From assembly GCF_030867095.1 (NCBI RefSeq), contig NC_081832.1:38759756-38823755 (forward strand): a stretch of 64,000 nt of DNA, in the 5' to 3' direction. The notes beneath the pieces were generated by a model. The model was not told where the DNA came from. It did no database searches and saw only the letters and a list, made by a program, of their open reading frames with translations. This stretch comes from Alligator mississippiensis (lineage: Eukaryota; Chordata; Crocodylia; Alligatoridae). Made by a program: the position numbers and the translations under genes. Below, one piece after another: positions 35,161 through 48,080 of the stretch (positions are counted from its first letter, which is position 1; each line of letters opens with the position of its first letter).

Positions 35161-38100
35161 GTTCCCACATCTTAAAGGAAAGTCTCATAACCACTGCAGT
35201 GTGGTCAATCTCTAGTGCTCTCTCCATCTTTCTGGTCAGAGCTGTTCCATACTTCTATAGCTAAATACATGTTCATTGAGTTAGAGAGACTCCATAACTC
35301 AGGTGTACAGGTCCAAGGCTCTGATCCAGAGCAATCAGGATATGAACCCAGGTCTCCCACGGCCTGAGTGAGAGCTCTTACTTCTGTTTTCAGCTCTTCT
35401 GGGAGTATGGGTCTGTCTTTCTGTGTTTTTATCAAGCAGGTGCAAAAGGTCTTTGTGGTGGCTTGTCATAATTCAGAATGGGAAAATAATTTCTTATCTT
35501 GTTCTAGAAATGCTCCCAGCTCTGAGATCCTGGTGGAAGTGCGGTGTTGAATGCTTTGCATCTTTTTTTATAGTGATCTGAGATTTGCCTCAGATCCTGG
35601 CTTTGCCATCATGTAACATAATAAACACAAAGAACAATGTGAGTTGCTTCCCAATGGCAAATCAGGCTGAGTCCTCTGGTGCCCTGAGGGATGATGCCTC
35701 ATTTTGTCATCTGACTGGACATGCTGGCTGAGATGCAGCTTGCTAAGCTATTGTTTATGTTCCTCTTCTGCATGCTGGCTAAATCAAAAGGCATCCTAAT
35801 GGGCTCTGTTTTGTGACTGGTTTGTATCAGCTGAGCACAGAGAATAAACTGCTTATCTGGAAGGACGAGTGAATTCATCCCTCTGCTCCCACCACTGAGT
35901 CAATTCACTCGATAAACCCAGGCATTTCACTGAGGGGAGCAAAGTCTCTGACCAGCAAGGGAAACAGCAGAGAGGAGGCTGCTGCTGCTTCTGAAACAAG
36001 AAGTGCCAGATGCTGTGAGCAACTATACCTGGAGTATGCTTCCCTCCATAGTGGTGGTGGTGCCCCCCAGGCAGCACCCGCCCATAGGCACCTGGCCCAG
36101 GTGCTCCTGCGGGGCACTGCAGCCACGGAGGGAAGCACTGGGCCCTCACGCGGCTCAGGCAGGCAGGCTCCCGGAGGAAAAAAAAATCGGGCTCAATGCT
36201 TCTTTTTTTTTTCCTCCTTCAGTGGAGCCTGCCTGCATGGGCTGCCCCTGGATTGTCTGCATAGGCTGTCTGCACAGCTCCTGAGCTGCACAGGGATTGG
36301 TGCTTCTCTCTGTGGCTGTAAGGTAGCAAACTAAAACACCTCGGATATGTTTTATTTTGCTGTGTCCCAAAGTAATTTAACGCGCATTACACCACGACAG
36401 TGTAAACAGTTGTACCATTAAAGCAGTGCAAAAGGGCATTTACACCCTTGTTCAAAGGCCCATGAGCTCTCGATTGGACCAGGCAGGAGAAGGCTAGGCT
36501 GGGCTCCCAGAGCGATGAAGAGTGGGGATGAGAGAAGCTGTCATGTCAGTCTTTCTTCCTGTCCTTTGCTCCTCTGTGGGAATTTCTGTGTACAGCAGAC
36601 TTTCAAGGTGGTGGCCAGTGAGGCATGTTTTGCAGACCATAAGGGCTTTTGTTTTTTCAGCCTGCAAAGTACATGTGAGGATGCCAAGCATGTGATTCAG
36701 TTTGAGCATATGTCATATTAACTCTAATCTCTTGGGGAGAGTTAGCACAGCTTTGCCAAGGAGAGGGCTTGGGCAAAGCCCAGGTTCACAGGGTACACCA
36801 GGTTCTTAAGGAGCCTGAGGAGTTACATACCTGTGGCTTCTGAATGCAGTCCATAGGTGGCAGAAGGCCAGGGCTAACGGGGCTTAGCCCCTCCAAACTA
36901 ATTTTGCGGCAACAGCAGCAGCATTGTGGTGCCACCATCCTGCAGTGCCCAGTGCTGCTCGGTGTGCAGCCAGGCCAGCACTCCATGTGTGCCACTGCTC
37001 CAGCCCCACTGCCATGCCTTACCGCCTCAGTGCCATGCCCAGCGTCCCTGCCACATGATCCTCACTCAGCTGCCCCCCTCCTCCTCCTCCCCCCCCCCCC
37101 GCCCTCCAAATAATATTTTATCTCACTGCTGGTGGTGCAGTCAGTGCAGTGTCCATATTTGTTTGAAGTCCAACATTTGCACATGCATGTACTTGACTGG
37201 TGTACTCAGCACAGATTTCTCCTGTAGACTCTGCTCTTTAGAACTTCCCATTGGCATTCATCTTTCTTGGTGTGTCTGGTCCTTTGCCATGGAGAGGCCT
37301 AGTGAGGCTGTCTGTCCTACATCCTAGATGTGTCCTCCAGAGGCACATAGTCTCAAGCTACTGTGAGGCCATCTGGGTCTTTTATCTGGGGGATGCTGAG
37401 ATCCCCTTGCCCAAGCTTCTTGGGCACTCCTTTTTGCACAGCAGGGACACTCTGGCTGTGAGAGCCCTGAGCTTGAATGAGGCCAAAATAAAACCTATTG
37501 TGACTACAGTTGGTTGTCTCCTGTCTGAGCCCTGATGAGGGCAGAGATGGTCCCTCTGTGATGGGCTCTGTTCCTAGGATCGTTATAGGAAGCAGAGTGG
37601 TCATGGGGACACAACTAGTCCCTCGCTCTTGGCTGTGACAAGTCGGATGTTGAGAGTGCCTTGCTGCTGTCCCACGCGCTCTCCCTTTGGCTCCCTGCAG
37701 CTGGAGTGCTGTCTCCCCACTGAGCATGTTCTCTTGCCTAATCATTTCTCCGCTCTGAAACATCTTTTCCAAATTGACCTACATTTTTCTTGTTTTAGCA
37801 GCTGCCTCTGCCTGTGGCTTAAACTGCAGAGGAGCTTTTCCCTGCCCCCACCTTCCTCTTCCACACTGTAAAATATTTATAGACACTTGTGGGCATCTCA
37901 TCCTCAGTTGCTTGTGAGTGAGTTTCTGCATGTTCAGTTAGTTCCTGTCAGAGGCTGGCACTTCTCCCATGTGCCAGGGGATTTGTTGGTATCTCCATGG
38001 TAAGGGAGGGGTTGTCACAAAATTGGTGTCTGATGAACATATCCTGTACATGTACTGTTTCTTGTGCATAGCTAAGAGCCTTGGTGCACAATTGTAAAAC

Positions 38101-38750
38101 TTTAAGGCTTGGGATTCTAGAGAGAAAGAGGAGCGCTTGATTGTTCTGTTGCTGCTTTGCAACCCTGAGGGACATCAGTTTAATCCATTTTAGGCATGTG
38201 GTAAGCACACTTTTTTTTATGACCTTCATTTTAAAGAAAAGGGAATAGAGGCATAGAGGGGTTTTGTGAACTGCCTAGGGTCATGTAGGAAGTTCATTTC
38301 GAAGCTGAGACTAGAACCCCAGAGTCCTGGCTCACAATGGCTGAAGGTATTCACTGTGCTAAAAGCCAGCAAGCTCCTGGATATTGAGCCAAAGCCTTTC
38401 CTGAGTCTCTTGAAGAGAGCTGGCTTGTACCCTGGAGTCCTGGAAGGTTGGCTTGTGTGACTTTACCATGCAGTAGCTGATGTAATCCTGCTGACAATGC
38501 ACTGAGGAGAAGTTTGAACTGCTATAGCTGCCCCAAAGTGTCTGCTTCTTCCTTCCCTGGTCTGGTGGTGGTGGTGGTGGGGTTGGCTGCTCCCTCCTTA
38601 GTATTTAGAATGGGAAGGCCTTTCCCTGGATTGGATCCATGCTTCCTGCCTGGCTGGGGTCAGTTCTCTGCCCCTCTAACCAGCTTTCCAGTTGCTGGAC
38701 AGTGTGCTGCTCTGTGGAATCTGGTCTCCAAGTACTGAATGTGTGGCCAA

Positions 38751-38766
38751 TGGGGGGGGGGGGGGG
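38751..38766. repeat. 15-base G homopolymer
   Basis: Uninterrupted G run at 38752-38766 in intron 1, preceded by a (GGT)n tract at about 38563-38582. Length calls in such runs are unreliable. Confidence 0.8.
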
Positions 38767-40574
38767 AGACTGCTAGCATGCCATTCACATTGCCATATAG
38801 GGCACAGAAGCCAAATGCATGTCCTCAGAGCTCTAGCTGTGCCCAGATGTATACTGATTAGGAGTATATACTAAGAGTTGCCTCCCTCCCATTGCCTTGC
38901 TCCCGTTCCCCAGCAACAACCTTTATATGAGATCTGGCATTTTCAGCACACTATACATTCACAAGGAATGCCACAGATTCCTGTAAGGAGCTCCCTGCCT
39001 TAGCAGGGTCAGAGCAGGATGCAAGCAACTGGTGTCACTAAGGCTGGTGACCAGCTGTGCCAGCAGGAGCATCCTGCCCTAAAGACAAGTTGGGGAGTTC
39101 AGGAGGTAGAGGAGGGAGTGAATAATGGAAGGAGCAGTGTGGGAGTTTTGTAGAAGCAAGGGAAAGCAGACCCTGGGGTAGGCAGTGATGGGAGTTGTGC
39201 AGCAGAACCTGTGGCGGGTGGGTGGGGGGAGAGCACCTGGCCTTAAAGCATCCCTACTTCCAGCCTGGCCTTCTCTGCATTTGGAGCAGCAGGGGAAGGA
39301 AGTGGCTTCTCAGGCTGAGTTTTGAATAAGTAGCGGAGGGGGAATTGAGGAGTCAGTCAGGGCAGAGCAACCTGGCATGATCCAAGTAGCAGAAGCAAAG
39401 CAGCTAAAGGGAAGCTCATTCTGAATGATGCTGGGTCTGAACTGCTGTGTTTGTTTCTAAATTGGAGTCTCACTTCCTTCAAGTTCTGCTTAGCCATTCC
39501 TAGATCTGGCCATCCCTGGAGCCTGGCAGCACCTGTTCCTCTCAAGGGGAGTATTTGCCTTTAGAGTAGAAAGGCCCCAGAAATGAATTGTGTTGCAGGT
39601 GAGATGCCTTCTGAGTGCAGAACCCTCCCTCTAGGTCACAGTGTTAACAGCCCAGACATGAAGGTGATGTTCGTGTACGGTCAGATTCCTGTTGCTCAGG
39701 GCTGTCTGTCAGCATTGAATGTGCCTGGCATACCTCAGTGGGGACTATATGGTTTCTGGAGGCTCCTTTCTGATGTGCATTGGCTCCGTTCAGTTGAACA
39801 AAAATATTCAAAACACAAGTGGAAACATGATGCAAAAATGGTGTCGGCTGTCTTGTCCATTCCTCTTTCAGTGCATACCTCTCACTGATGGAAGTGCCGT
39901 TGAGATTATTAACTGGTTCTGTCCCTTCCTGTCTATGTATCTGAGCTGGTGTGTGGTTGCTTGAGGCATGCCAGCTTCCTCTTGAGCTGGCCAGCTTTTC
40001 AGTGTCAGTCTATGATGATGAACGTGCTTCTCCTCTGTCCTTCCAGAGGAGATTGAGAAGTTGGAAGGTCTGTCTGCCCAGATACTTTGCTTGGGATGAG
40101 TTACTCTGCTGCTGCTCTGGGAACTACCACTGGGCTCCATGTGGGTGTGACAATATGGAGACCTTGGGTGGCATCTGGTCCTGAGTTGTGACATTTTGCC
40201 ATGGTGCACAATTACACTTTGCCTCAATTGTCTGAATTGGAGAGGCTAGTGTGTCATGGCCCTGGAGACTGACTGAAGCATGTGGGAGATTCCTACTGCA
40301 GGTGCATAGGAATATTTATGAGCTGAGCTCTGTCTGTTAAGCAACAGTTGACTTCTTGCATTAGTCAGGCCTGTTACTTGTCTTTGGAGACTGGCTGATG
40401 ACTACACCACTCATGCAGGCTGTGCTGGAGAAGTGTTAGCTGTGGCTCTGTTTAGGAAGTGGATGTGATAGACACAGCAAACAATAGGCTCTTTATTCTC
40501 TGCTGTGCACTGGAGCTGGCATTGGGGTCCACATGCCAGGAGCATGGGGGCAGGGGGTGGGGAAGGATGTATGA

Positions 40575-40762
40575 CAGGGGCAGGCAATTATTTTGGGCAG
40601 AGGGCCACTTTACTGAGTTTTGGCAAGCCATCGAGGGGCACGTAACAGGCAGCCCAGGGCAGATTAATATTAATTTTCTACATTTTTTAGGGGCCCCGCA
40701 GGCTGGATAGAATGGCCTGGCAGGCTGCATCCGGCCCCTGGTCCACATTTTGCCCACCCCTG
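40575..40762. mobile_element. hAT MITE (CAGGGGTGGGCAAA family)
   Basis: A 188-bp element starting CAGGGGCAGGCAATTATTTT and ending TTTTGCCCACCCCTG. Perfect octamers ATGTATGA flank it at 40567-40574 and 40763-40770. Its termini are close to those of the 895-bp element at 55629-56523. Non-coding. Confidence 0.9.
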
Positions 40763-42319
40763 ATGTATGAGAACCCCCATGTTTGACACAGCTTCTGGAG
40801 CCATTGTTGCTAGCTTAAGCTCAGCCAGTCCCTGGACCATGGGTACTGCAATACAGAGCCTTGTCACATGCTCCTTGAAGCTGCTAGGAGACCAATTATG
40901 CCTGGGTTACTATCCCACACTGGCAGTCTCCATGTCTGTGGGTATAACATTGGTGTATTGCTGACTACAGTTTTGCTAGCTAGGTGCATGCTGGGAGATT
41001 TAAAGCAGAGGTCAAAGGTTAGAATCCATGAGTGCAAGAAAAATCCTAAGCAACTCTTGCCACTGCTTTGGGGAATGAAAGCCTCCTTCATAGAGACCTT
41101 GGTAAAATCAGCAGGGGGACAAAGCCCCATCTCACTGTACCTCCAAGGCAGGATGGGTTTATCCTTTAGGTCCCTTCTTATATGTAAGTGGTGCAGAAGG
41201 GCCTCTCTGCAGATAAGGCTAAAGTACTGGCCTTGATCATGTGCTTCCAGAATTCTCAGCTGGGAGGCTGTATTTGTGGAATAATTTGCACAGGGAATAG
41301 GACTCTGATTGCTCAGCTCTGGCTGTGCCAATCTGCTCCTTGTTGTTCTGCCCAGTCAGATCCTGCCAGATGTGATTTCTGGTGTGTGCTGATCTGTGAA
41401 TAGCTTTCAGCACTTGGGGATGGCAGGGAGCAGGACAGGGAGCTTGCATACAGACAGCAACTCCCCAGTGCAGCATGAACTGAGGCAGCCCCAAAGCTGC
41501 CATTGTGAGCAGCTGTGCAGTACATGGTCCTAGATCCTGGTTTCTAGGCAAGGTGGGGGTCCTGAGCAGTGCATGGCACCGCATCCAGTACAGGCACCAG
41601 AGAGGAGGTGTTGCATTTCTTCTCTAGGCCATGTTCACATGCGATGAAGACTCTGGAAAAGTAACTTTCATAACTCATCTCTTATACTCACTGCAGGTAA
41701 CAGCTGCCCCTGGGAAGGTATAGTCTGAACTGTCTCCTTGGTCTATGAAGCAAATTAATTCTATCTCATTGTCAAGGAGCTGCAGAAAAGCATGAGCTAC
41801 AGTGGGGACTGGGCACTGGAATGAGCCTTTGTTCTGGGAGTGAGAGGGATCTATGTGAACGTGACATAACATTGCTAGCAAGGTTAAAGGCAAAGCCAAA
41901 GGGTACCACTTTGACCGGTGGAGGTAGAGCCAATTGTCTTAGTAATGATGCCATGTAGATCATTCCAGGCTGTATAGTAGCCCTAGCATTTCTTACTTTG
42001 GCATTGGTGTGCATGACACACTGGACTGTTATCAGCCTTGGCTCATTAGCTGCATCAGAGTTATTAAGCAGTTCACTGAAGGGGACCAGAGTGTTGGGTG
42101 GTTTAAAACTTGAGCGAGTGGACCATTTTTTTCCCCTGTGGAAATAGAGAAAATAAATAATGTAAATTGTGGGAGGGGATAACCTGCAAAGCTCTGATTC
42201 TTCCCATGCTTCATTGCCAGTCTTGAGAAGAAGAGAGCTAAGTCCAGGGTGTGGTGAGAGGTTATGCTTCCATGTCATAAAGGAGTTTGCATAGACCATA
42301 GAACAGGTGACATGGGTTG

Positions 42320-42500
42320 GTTAGTAGTAAAAGCATAGCTCTGGGCCTGAGCAGATGTGGGTTCTACTTCACCTCTGTCACTGGCTTGCCCTGTGGCCTC
42401 AGGCAAGTCATGTAATATCCCTGTACCTTGACCTGCCCCCTTTTTTTTTTTAATACTTAAAAATTAGGAGGGGGATTGTGAGGCTTGAGGGAAACCTGTA
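42320..42500 (+). mobile_element. MIR-like SINE
   Basis: AGCATAGCTCTGGGCCTGAG, then GATGTGGGTTCTACTTCACC, then CTGTGGCCTCAGGCAAGTCA follow MIR order. The tail is disrupted by a T run at 42441-42451. Confidence 0.55.
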
Positions 42501-42569
42501 TCATCATGGTAGATAAAGAAGGGCTAGGATGTTGGTTCTTTGGGTTTGTTTGTTTGTTTGTTTGTTATT

Positions 42570-43378
42570 CTAGGGTATAGGTTCGCAAGCACGTTTTTTA
42601 CCAGGACCCATTTGTAAAAACTGGCCAGTCCCAACCCACTAATAGTTTGAGTAGAAAACAACTCTCTGGCTCTACTGGTGCCCCTCACTCCCAACCCACA
42701 GCCCTCACCACTGCTGCTAACCCTCACTCCTGACCCCCACTGCCCCCCTCCCCCAGTCCCCAGCCACCCAGTGTGTGGGGCAGGGGGTGGGTGTGTGTGG
42801 GAGGCTTAAATGGGAGGGGCATGTGCCCCCCCCCCCAGATTTGTGCAGGCACAAAGCTACAGTGTGGCTGGAGTGGCATGGGCAGGAGCCACCTCTGTGG
42901 CCCAGTGAACAGGACTCAGCACAGGAGGGTGGAGAGGGGCAGCAAGACTCTTTGCTGTCGCTGCCGTCGGGATCCCTGTGCCAGCCATGCTGCCAGCAGT
43001 GCAAGGAGTAATGGGGGGTGTGAGGGCTGCCTTGCCCTGCTCTTGTCTTTTCCCTCCGTTAGCTGCTCATGCCAGGCCGCGGCTGTACCCCACCGTCATG
43101 GCCTGGCTGCTGCTTCCCTCTGAAGAGGAGGTGGGGTAGTGGGCAGTGTTGTCCATGTCTCTCCCTCTGCCCCATAGACTTATCTGTGGGGAGCTGTGGA
43201 AGATGCTCTCCATGATGCCTGGCTGCCACATGCATTTGGCACCCCCTTCCTGATAGCCTTCCTCTCACTGCCCCCCAGTCCCAAGCAGCCCCTTGCAGGC
43301 TGGAACTCTGCCATTTTTAAAGTTTGTTTGTGACCCACTTTTGGGTCACAGTCCACAGGTTGAAAAACTCTGCTGTAG
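42570..43378. repeat. Probable hAT-like element with uncertain left end
   Basis: The right end GGTTGAAAAACTCTGCTG (about 43358-43375) resembles reverse-complemented hAT-Charlie-type termini such as CAGTGGTTTTCAACC. On the left, GGTTCGCAAGCACG with ACCAGGACCCA near 42580-42612 may be the partner. GC-rich, non-coding interior. No target duplication could be matched. Confidence 0.4.
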
Positions 43379-43624
43379 AAATAACCAGGGAGTCAGTCTT
43401 CTCTGTCCTGTTTTCTGCTGGAGAAGTCTTTGGAGCCTTCATGTGAGTGGTGATCTTTCTCAGGCCTCAATGGAAGGGGCCTCTTGAGGAAATTAATCTT
43501 AACAAAAAAGATTTTATCTTAGTGTTTTCTTGATGGTTTGAATTAAATGCTATCACAAATAGAAAACAGCATTCCCAAGCATGTGCATAGAAGTCACTTC
43601 CTTTTAGCTGGGTAGAACATAAGG

Positions 43625-44047
43625 CAGCACTTCCCAAATTGTGGGTTGGGACCCCAAATGGAGTTGCAACATCAGTGGATGGGGTTGCAGGGTACAGGGT
43701 GCAGCTGGGCGGGACCAGCTTCAGGCAGGAGCCGCCTCTGCAACCCAGCAGGTGGGACCCATTGTGGAAGTGCTGCACCACCACAGCTGTCAAGGTGAGG
43801 CACGGCCGTGATGGTGGTGCAGAGCTGTGCCCACACTGCTGCTGAGTGAGCAGGGGGCTCCTGTTTGGCAGCCATGATAGTATGGTGCTCCCATCCTCCC
43901 TCCCACACCTGGTCCTGCCCACTCCCTTCCTCGTGTACTAGGTCCTGCCCACTGCGGTTGTGGGGGGCTATGGGTTGGGAGTTAAGGGCCGTGCTGAGGA
44001 AATGGGATCATAAAAGGGGTCGAGCTGCGAAAGTTTGAGAAGCACTG
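43625..44047. mobile_element. hAT MITE (CAGYRCTTCYCAAA termini)
   Basis: Starts CAGCACTTCCCAAATTGTGG and ends AAAGTTTGAGAAGCACTG. Flanking octamers ACATAAGG (43617-43624) and ACATAGGG (44048-44055) match at 7 of 8. Non-coding, 423 bp. Confidence 0.85.
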
Positions 44048-44051
44048 ACAT

Positions 44052-44438
44052 AGGGCATTTGTGGAACCGTTGGACATTTTTTACATGTGCTCATGATGCA
44101 GTGCTGGGTGCTTTTAATTAGTGAGTTACGCTAATTAAAAGCTCCTGGCACTGCATTAGGAGCACATGTATCAGCAGTGCAGTGTGCCTCTGTGCTGAGA
44201 AAATGGGAGGGAAATGGGAGGAGTGCACTTTAAACTAAAGCGCATTGAATATTTTTTAGTTCAAAGTGCAGTGCTGCCATTTTCTCAGCATGGAGGCGTA
44301 CTGTGTCGCTGATGCACATGATGTGCGAGGCTGCAAGAGTGCGTCAATTTACGTGCTCCAGCAGATTAATCAAGTCTGCTGTGATGTACTGGATTTCCAG
44401 TGCATTGGAACAGGCTCCTTGCATGTGTGTAAGTGCCC
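44052..44438. repeat. Hairpin-rich MITE-like element
   Basis: Left end GGGCATTTGTGGAA and right end TGTGTGTAAGTGCCC form a weak inverted terminal pair. Inside are three complementary pairs: TGCTTTTAATTAG / CTAATTAAAAGC around 44107-44142, AGTTTAAAGTGCACT-type arms around 44220-44275, and GCTGAGAAAATGG / CCATTTTCTCAGC at about 44194-44207 and 44277-44289. The structure recalls crocodilian Harbinger-type MITEs, but family assignment is by recall only. Confidence 0.5.
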
Positions 44439-44444
44439 TTAGAG

Positions 44445-44500
44445 ACTAACTTGTTCAGGCATGAACTTTCTCAGGCAACAGTCTACTTTGTCAGATGCTG
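44445..44500 (-). mobile_element. Penelope-like fragment with decayed hammerhead motif
   Basis: On the minus strand it reads CTGACAA, then a partly self-complementary stem, then GAAAGTTCATGC. This is the layout CUGANGA-stem II-GAAA found in the hammerhead ribozymes of Penelope-like retroelements. The core G8 position is A here, so it should be inactive. Confidence 0.4.
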
Positions 44501-45891
44501 AAGCTTTCCTTCACCCTGGCTGTGGTGTGCCCTACCAGTTTGGTTGGCTCTCTGAGATCAGAGAAGTACAGCCTACATTTCAAACATGAAAGTCAAAAGG
44601 GAAGATACAAAAATACTGCTTAGATACCAACCCTGTAGCCTTATTTCTCTTACTCTAAGAACCTGAGTGAGGATGCATGGCTGTTACTCCCTGTGTTGTT
44701 CACCTGTTGCCTGTCTCTCTGAACCAGTCATTCTTTATGGTGCCTACTCTGCCTTACCTTTCATTGTCTGCAGATGGGCTTGAAAAGAAGAGGCCCAGTG
44801 GTAGGAGGTACTAGCAGAGGGCAAGATCCTGTTCTTTCTGGAGGGAGCAGCAAAGGCCTCGGATCCAATTTGTACTGCTCCTGCTTGAGTAAACCGACCA
44901 GGCTACATGATGTGCTGCACTCTGGTCTCTGCTGGACCTTCCCTGGTCCTGGGCTGCCCTTTCAATACTGCCTCAGCCACTATGGCTTGTGCAGTTCAAT
45001 TCCTCAGGCCACATTCCCCACTGTTGTCATTTGGCACAGCCCTCAGGGCTGTATAGAAGGGGATTTTCCCCTTTCTAGGCATAGTTGCTGGGGCAGGGCA
45101 GATTTCTCCACAATAGCTTTGTGCTTTTTTCCAGTCTAGTGGTGAAGACTTTGCCTCTTCTAGGGCTACTCACAGAGATGCCATTCATAAACCCTGAGAA
45201 GCAGCTGGGACGTAAGGCAAAGAGCTCCTTCTGCCTGAAGATGCAGACTGCCCCTCTGGGTACTGTAGGGACTTTGTATCCTGCCTTGGCGTCACAATAG
45301 CCCCAATGTCTGTGGTTTGGTGCTAGTTGGAGACATGACCAAATGAATTGGCATCACTTTTCCATCAGCCTCTGTTTGAACAAGAGGAGCTTGCTGGCAT
45401 ACACTTCAGCTCAGGCACAGGGGCCCTGTTGCCACCAGGTGCTGCTGCTTAACATGCTGAGACCCAGCATTTTCCATCTAGTTTCTTCTTTCCTTCAGAA
45501 TGGGGAATTTCTCCATTAAGCTGTCAGCTCACCTAGCCTCACTTTGGTACAAAGAACTGGCAGGTCAAGTGTAGTTCCCCTTCCCATGGTAGATAATGCT
45601 GTAATCATCACTGCTGTTTTTTTCAGTGCTCCTTAGGTTGCAGTAAAACCATCAGTGCCTGAGAAGCAGCAATCCAGTACCTGGGGCCTGGGACCTAGAT
45701 GAATTTGGGCCTGCAGACTAGTGCAAATGGCACTGAAACAGTTCACCCTCAATATATATTTCTAAAATTTCCTTCACAACATTGAGGGCTAGAAATTGTT
45801 TTCTTCAAGTGACAGCAAAGAAAGCAACAAGGGTTGAAGCTCTGGATGCGCAGTGTAGCAGAATATATAGGGCTCTGCCAACATGCCTAGG

Positions 45892-46076
45892 ACAGTGGTT
45901 TTCAACCTTTTTTTATTTGCGGACCTCTAAAAAAATTTTGGATGGAGGTGCAGATCCCTTGAATGGTAAATGTGGATATTCCCATATTTTGATTGATCAT
46001 AGTCATCTTTTATGGGCCCTGTAGACCTAGTCTGTGGGCCCCAGGGATCTGCCAGACCACAGGATGAAAACCACTG
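45892..46076. mobile_element. hAT MITE (CAGTGGTTTTCAACC termini)
   Basis: A 185-bp element starting CAGTGGTTTTCAACC and ending GGATGAAAACCACTG, 14 of 15 complementary. Octamers GCCTAGGA (45884-45891) and GCTTAGGT (46077-46084) match at 6 of 8. Its right end is 176 bp before MTCL2 exon 2. Non-coding. Confidence 0.85.
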
Positions 46077-46222
46077 GCTTAGGTCATTGCCTTGTCAAGA
46101 GCCTGTGGCATGGGCACTCCTAGGGAGGAAAGAGTTTTCTTCTCTGGGCCTTCCTTTATGCAGGCTGAGGCTGGTGACCTCAAGCAAGCAGCAGTGGAGG
46201 GGGGCATGGGATTTGTGTGTGA

Positions 46223-46528
<306 letters not shown>

Positions 46529-47508
46529 TAAGGGAAACTAAGGGCTGGTCTGCACCATGCCAGCAGCATTTCTGGGCCTAGACAGCCGCAAGGATGCGTT
46601 GCCCATCTGCCCCAGCAGGCACTCTGTAGACCCAGAAGCGCATCAGTGAAGCTGTTTGAGGGTGTCTGTAGTTGCTTTTGAGACCTTGTATGCTTGAGAG
46701 CAGCCACCATGGATTATCCTAGTGCAGCCTTACCGGCATATTTTCAGGGTTGGCAGCATGCCTGTGGGAGTGGGTGGGCAGGGCATAGTCAATAGCGTCC
46801 TGTCTGAAATCCATTGCTACTGCAGTGTAGACGTACCTGAGAGATTCTGGCATGTCACAAGGCTCACATCCTGAGGAAGGGGTGACCTGGTTAGAGAAGT
46901 TGTGGGTGCCCTAGAGCCTGGTGGGTGGAATAATGGACAGTATAGGGCTTTGGTGCCCAGTTGGGACTGGTGGGGGTTTTCTATCAAAATGGCAGTTAAT
47001 TCTGTGTAGTGCTGAAAGGCCATAGCAAAGTGGCCTTCCTATCGTGCTGGATCCTGAACAGCCAGATTAAGGCTGAGACAGGCCTGTCTCAGCCTTAATT
47101 AATAAAGGTAAGACCTGGCAAATGGATGAGATGTGGGTGTGGCGAGGACGGTGGCTAGCCTGTATTCATGCTACTGTCATTAGGGCTACGTGAAATGGCA
47201 CCATTCCATTTCAACTTCCATTTTGATGTTTCGACAGAACTATTTCATTTTAAGTTTTGTTTTGTTTCATTTCATCAGAATTGTTTTGCTGTTTCGCCCA
47301 TAGGCTATAATGGGGAAGCACAAAACTGCCTATAATGTTGTCCTTTCTTACCTGATTTGGATGAAACTTACAGGGATAGTAGCCCCTTCTGAGGACATGA
47401 CACCTGCCAGGTTTCAAGGAGATAGATTTAGGGGTTTCTGGGAAACTGCACCTCAAGCTGCTGACAAGCAAAACTCGTGACATGTGTGACTGTATATGTT
47501 AAGGCACG

Positions 47509-47743
47509 CCCTCACTAGCGCTGGGGCCTCTACACAACATGGTAGTGTGCCCCAATGAGGGCTCCTCCTCCCCTACAGACTTAGTCTGGTCCACCACTTT
47601 AAATGACAATAGGTAATAAAATAATGTAGTGAGCACTAGCACAGCAGTACCAGCAGCATCTCGGGCAGCCAAACTGTGATAGAGCCTTTCTTTCCTCTCC
47701 TGCAGGAGCTTTTTCTGCTGCGTGTGTGTTAAGGTGTGCCCTC

Positions 47744-47783
<40 letters not shown>

Positions 47784-48010
47784 GCTGAGCCCTCACTGGC
47801 ACAGGGGTCTCTACATAACACAGTAGTGTGCCCCAATGAGGCTGCCTCCTCCCCTAGTGCCTCAGTCTGGTCTACCACTTTAAATGACAGCAGGTAATAA
47901 CTTAGTAAGTAGCACCAGCAGCATCTCAGGCAGACAAACTGTGACAGAGCCTTTCTTTCCTTTCCTGCAGAAGCTTTTTTCTCCAGTAGTTGCCAGAGAA
48001 CTCTCCTTGC
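47509..48010 (+). repeat. Two tandem units of about 281 bp with a (TG)17 microsatellite
   Basis: Unit 1 starts CCCTCACTAGCGCTGGGGCC (47509) and unit 2 CCCTCACTGGCACAGGGGTC (47790). Both contain GTAGTGTGCCCCAATGAGG, CCACTTTAAATGACA and GAGCCTTTCTTTCCT in order. A TG run of 34 bases (47748-47781) sits near the end of unit 1. They follow subterminal sequence shared with the fold-back element at 6939 and are probably part of the hAT left arm. Confidence 0.7.
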
Positions 48011-48080
48011 CAGCCCCAGCCCTGGGGCTTAGATGTGCCCAGGGCCCTGCATCCTTCCAGTCAGGCGCTAGGGGTGTTGG

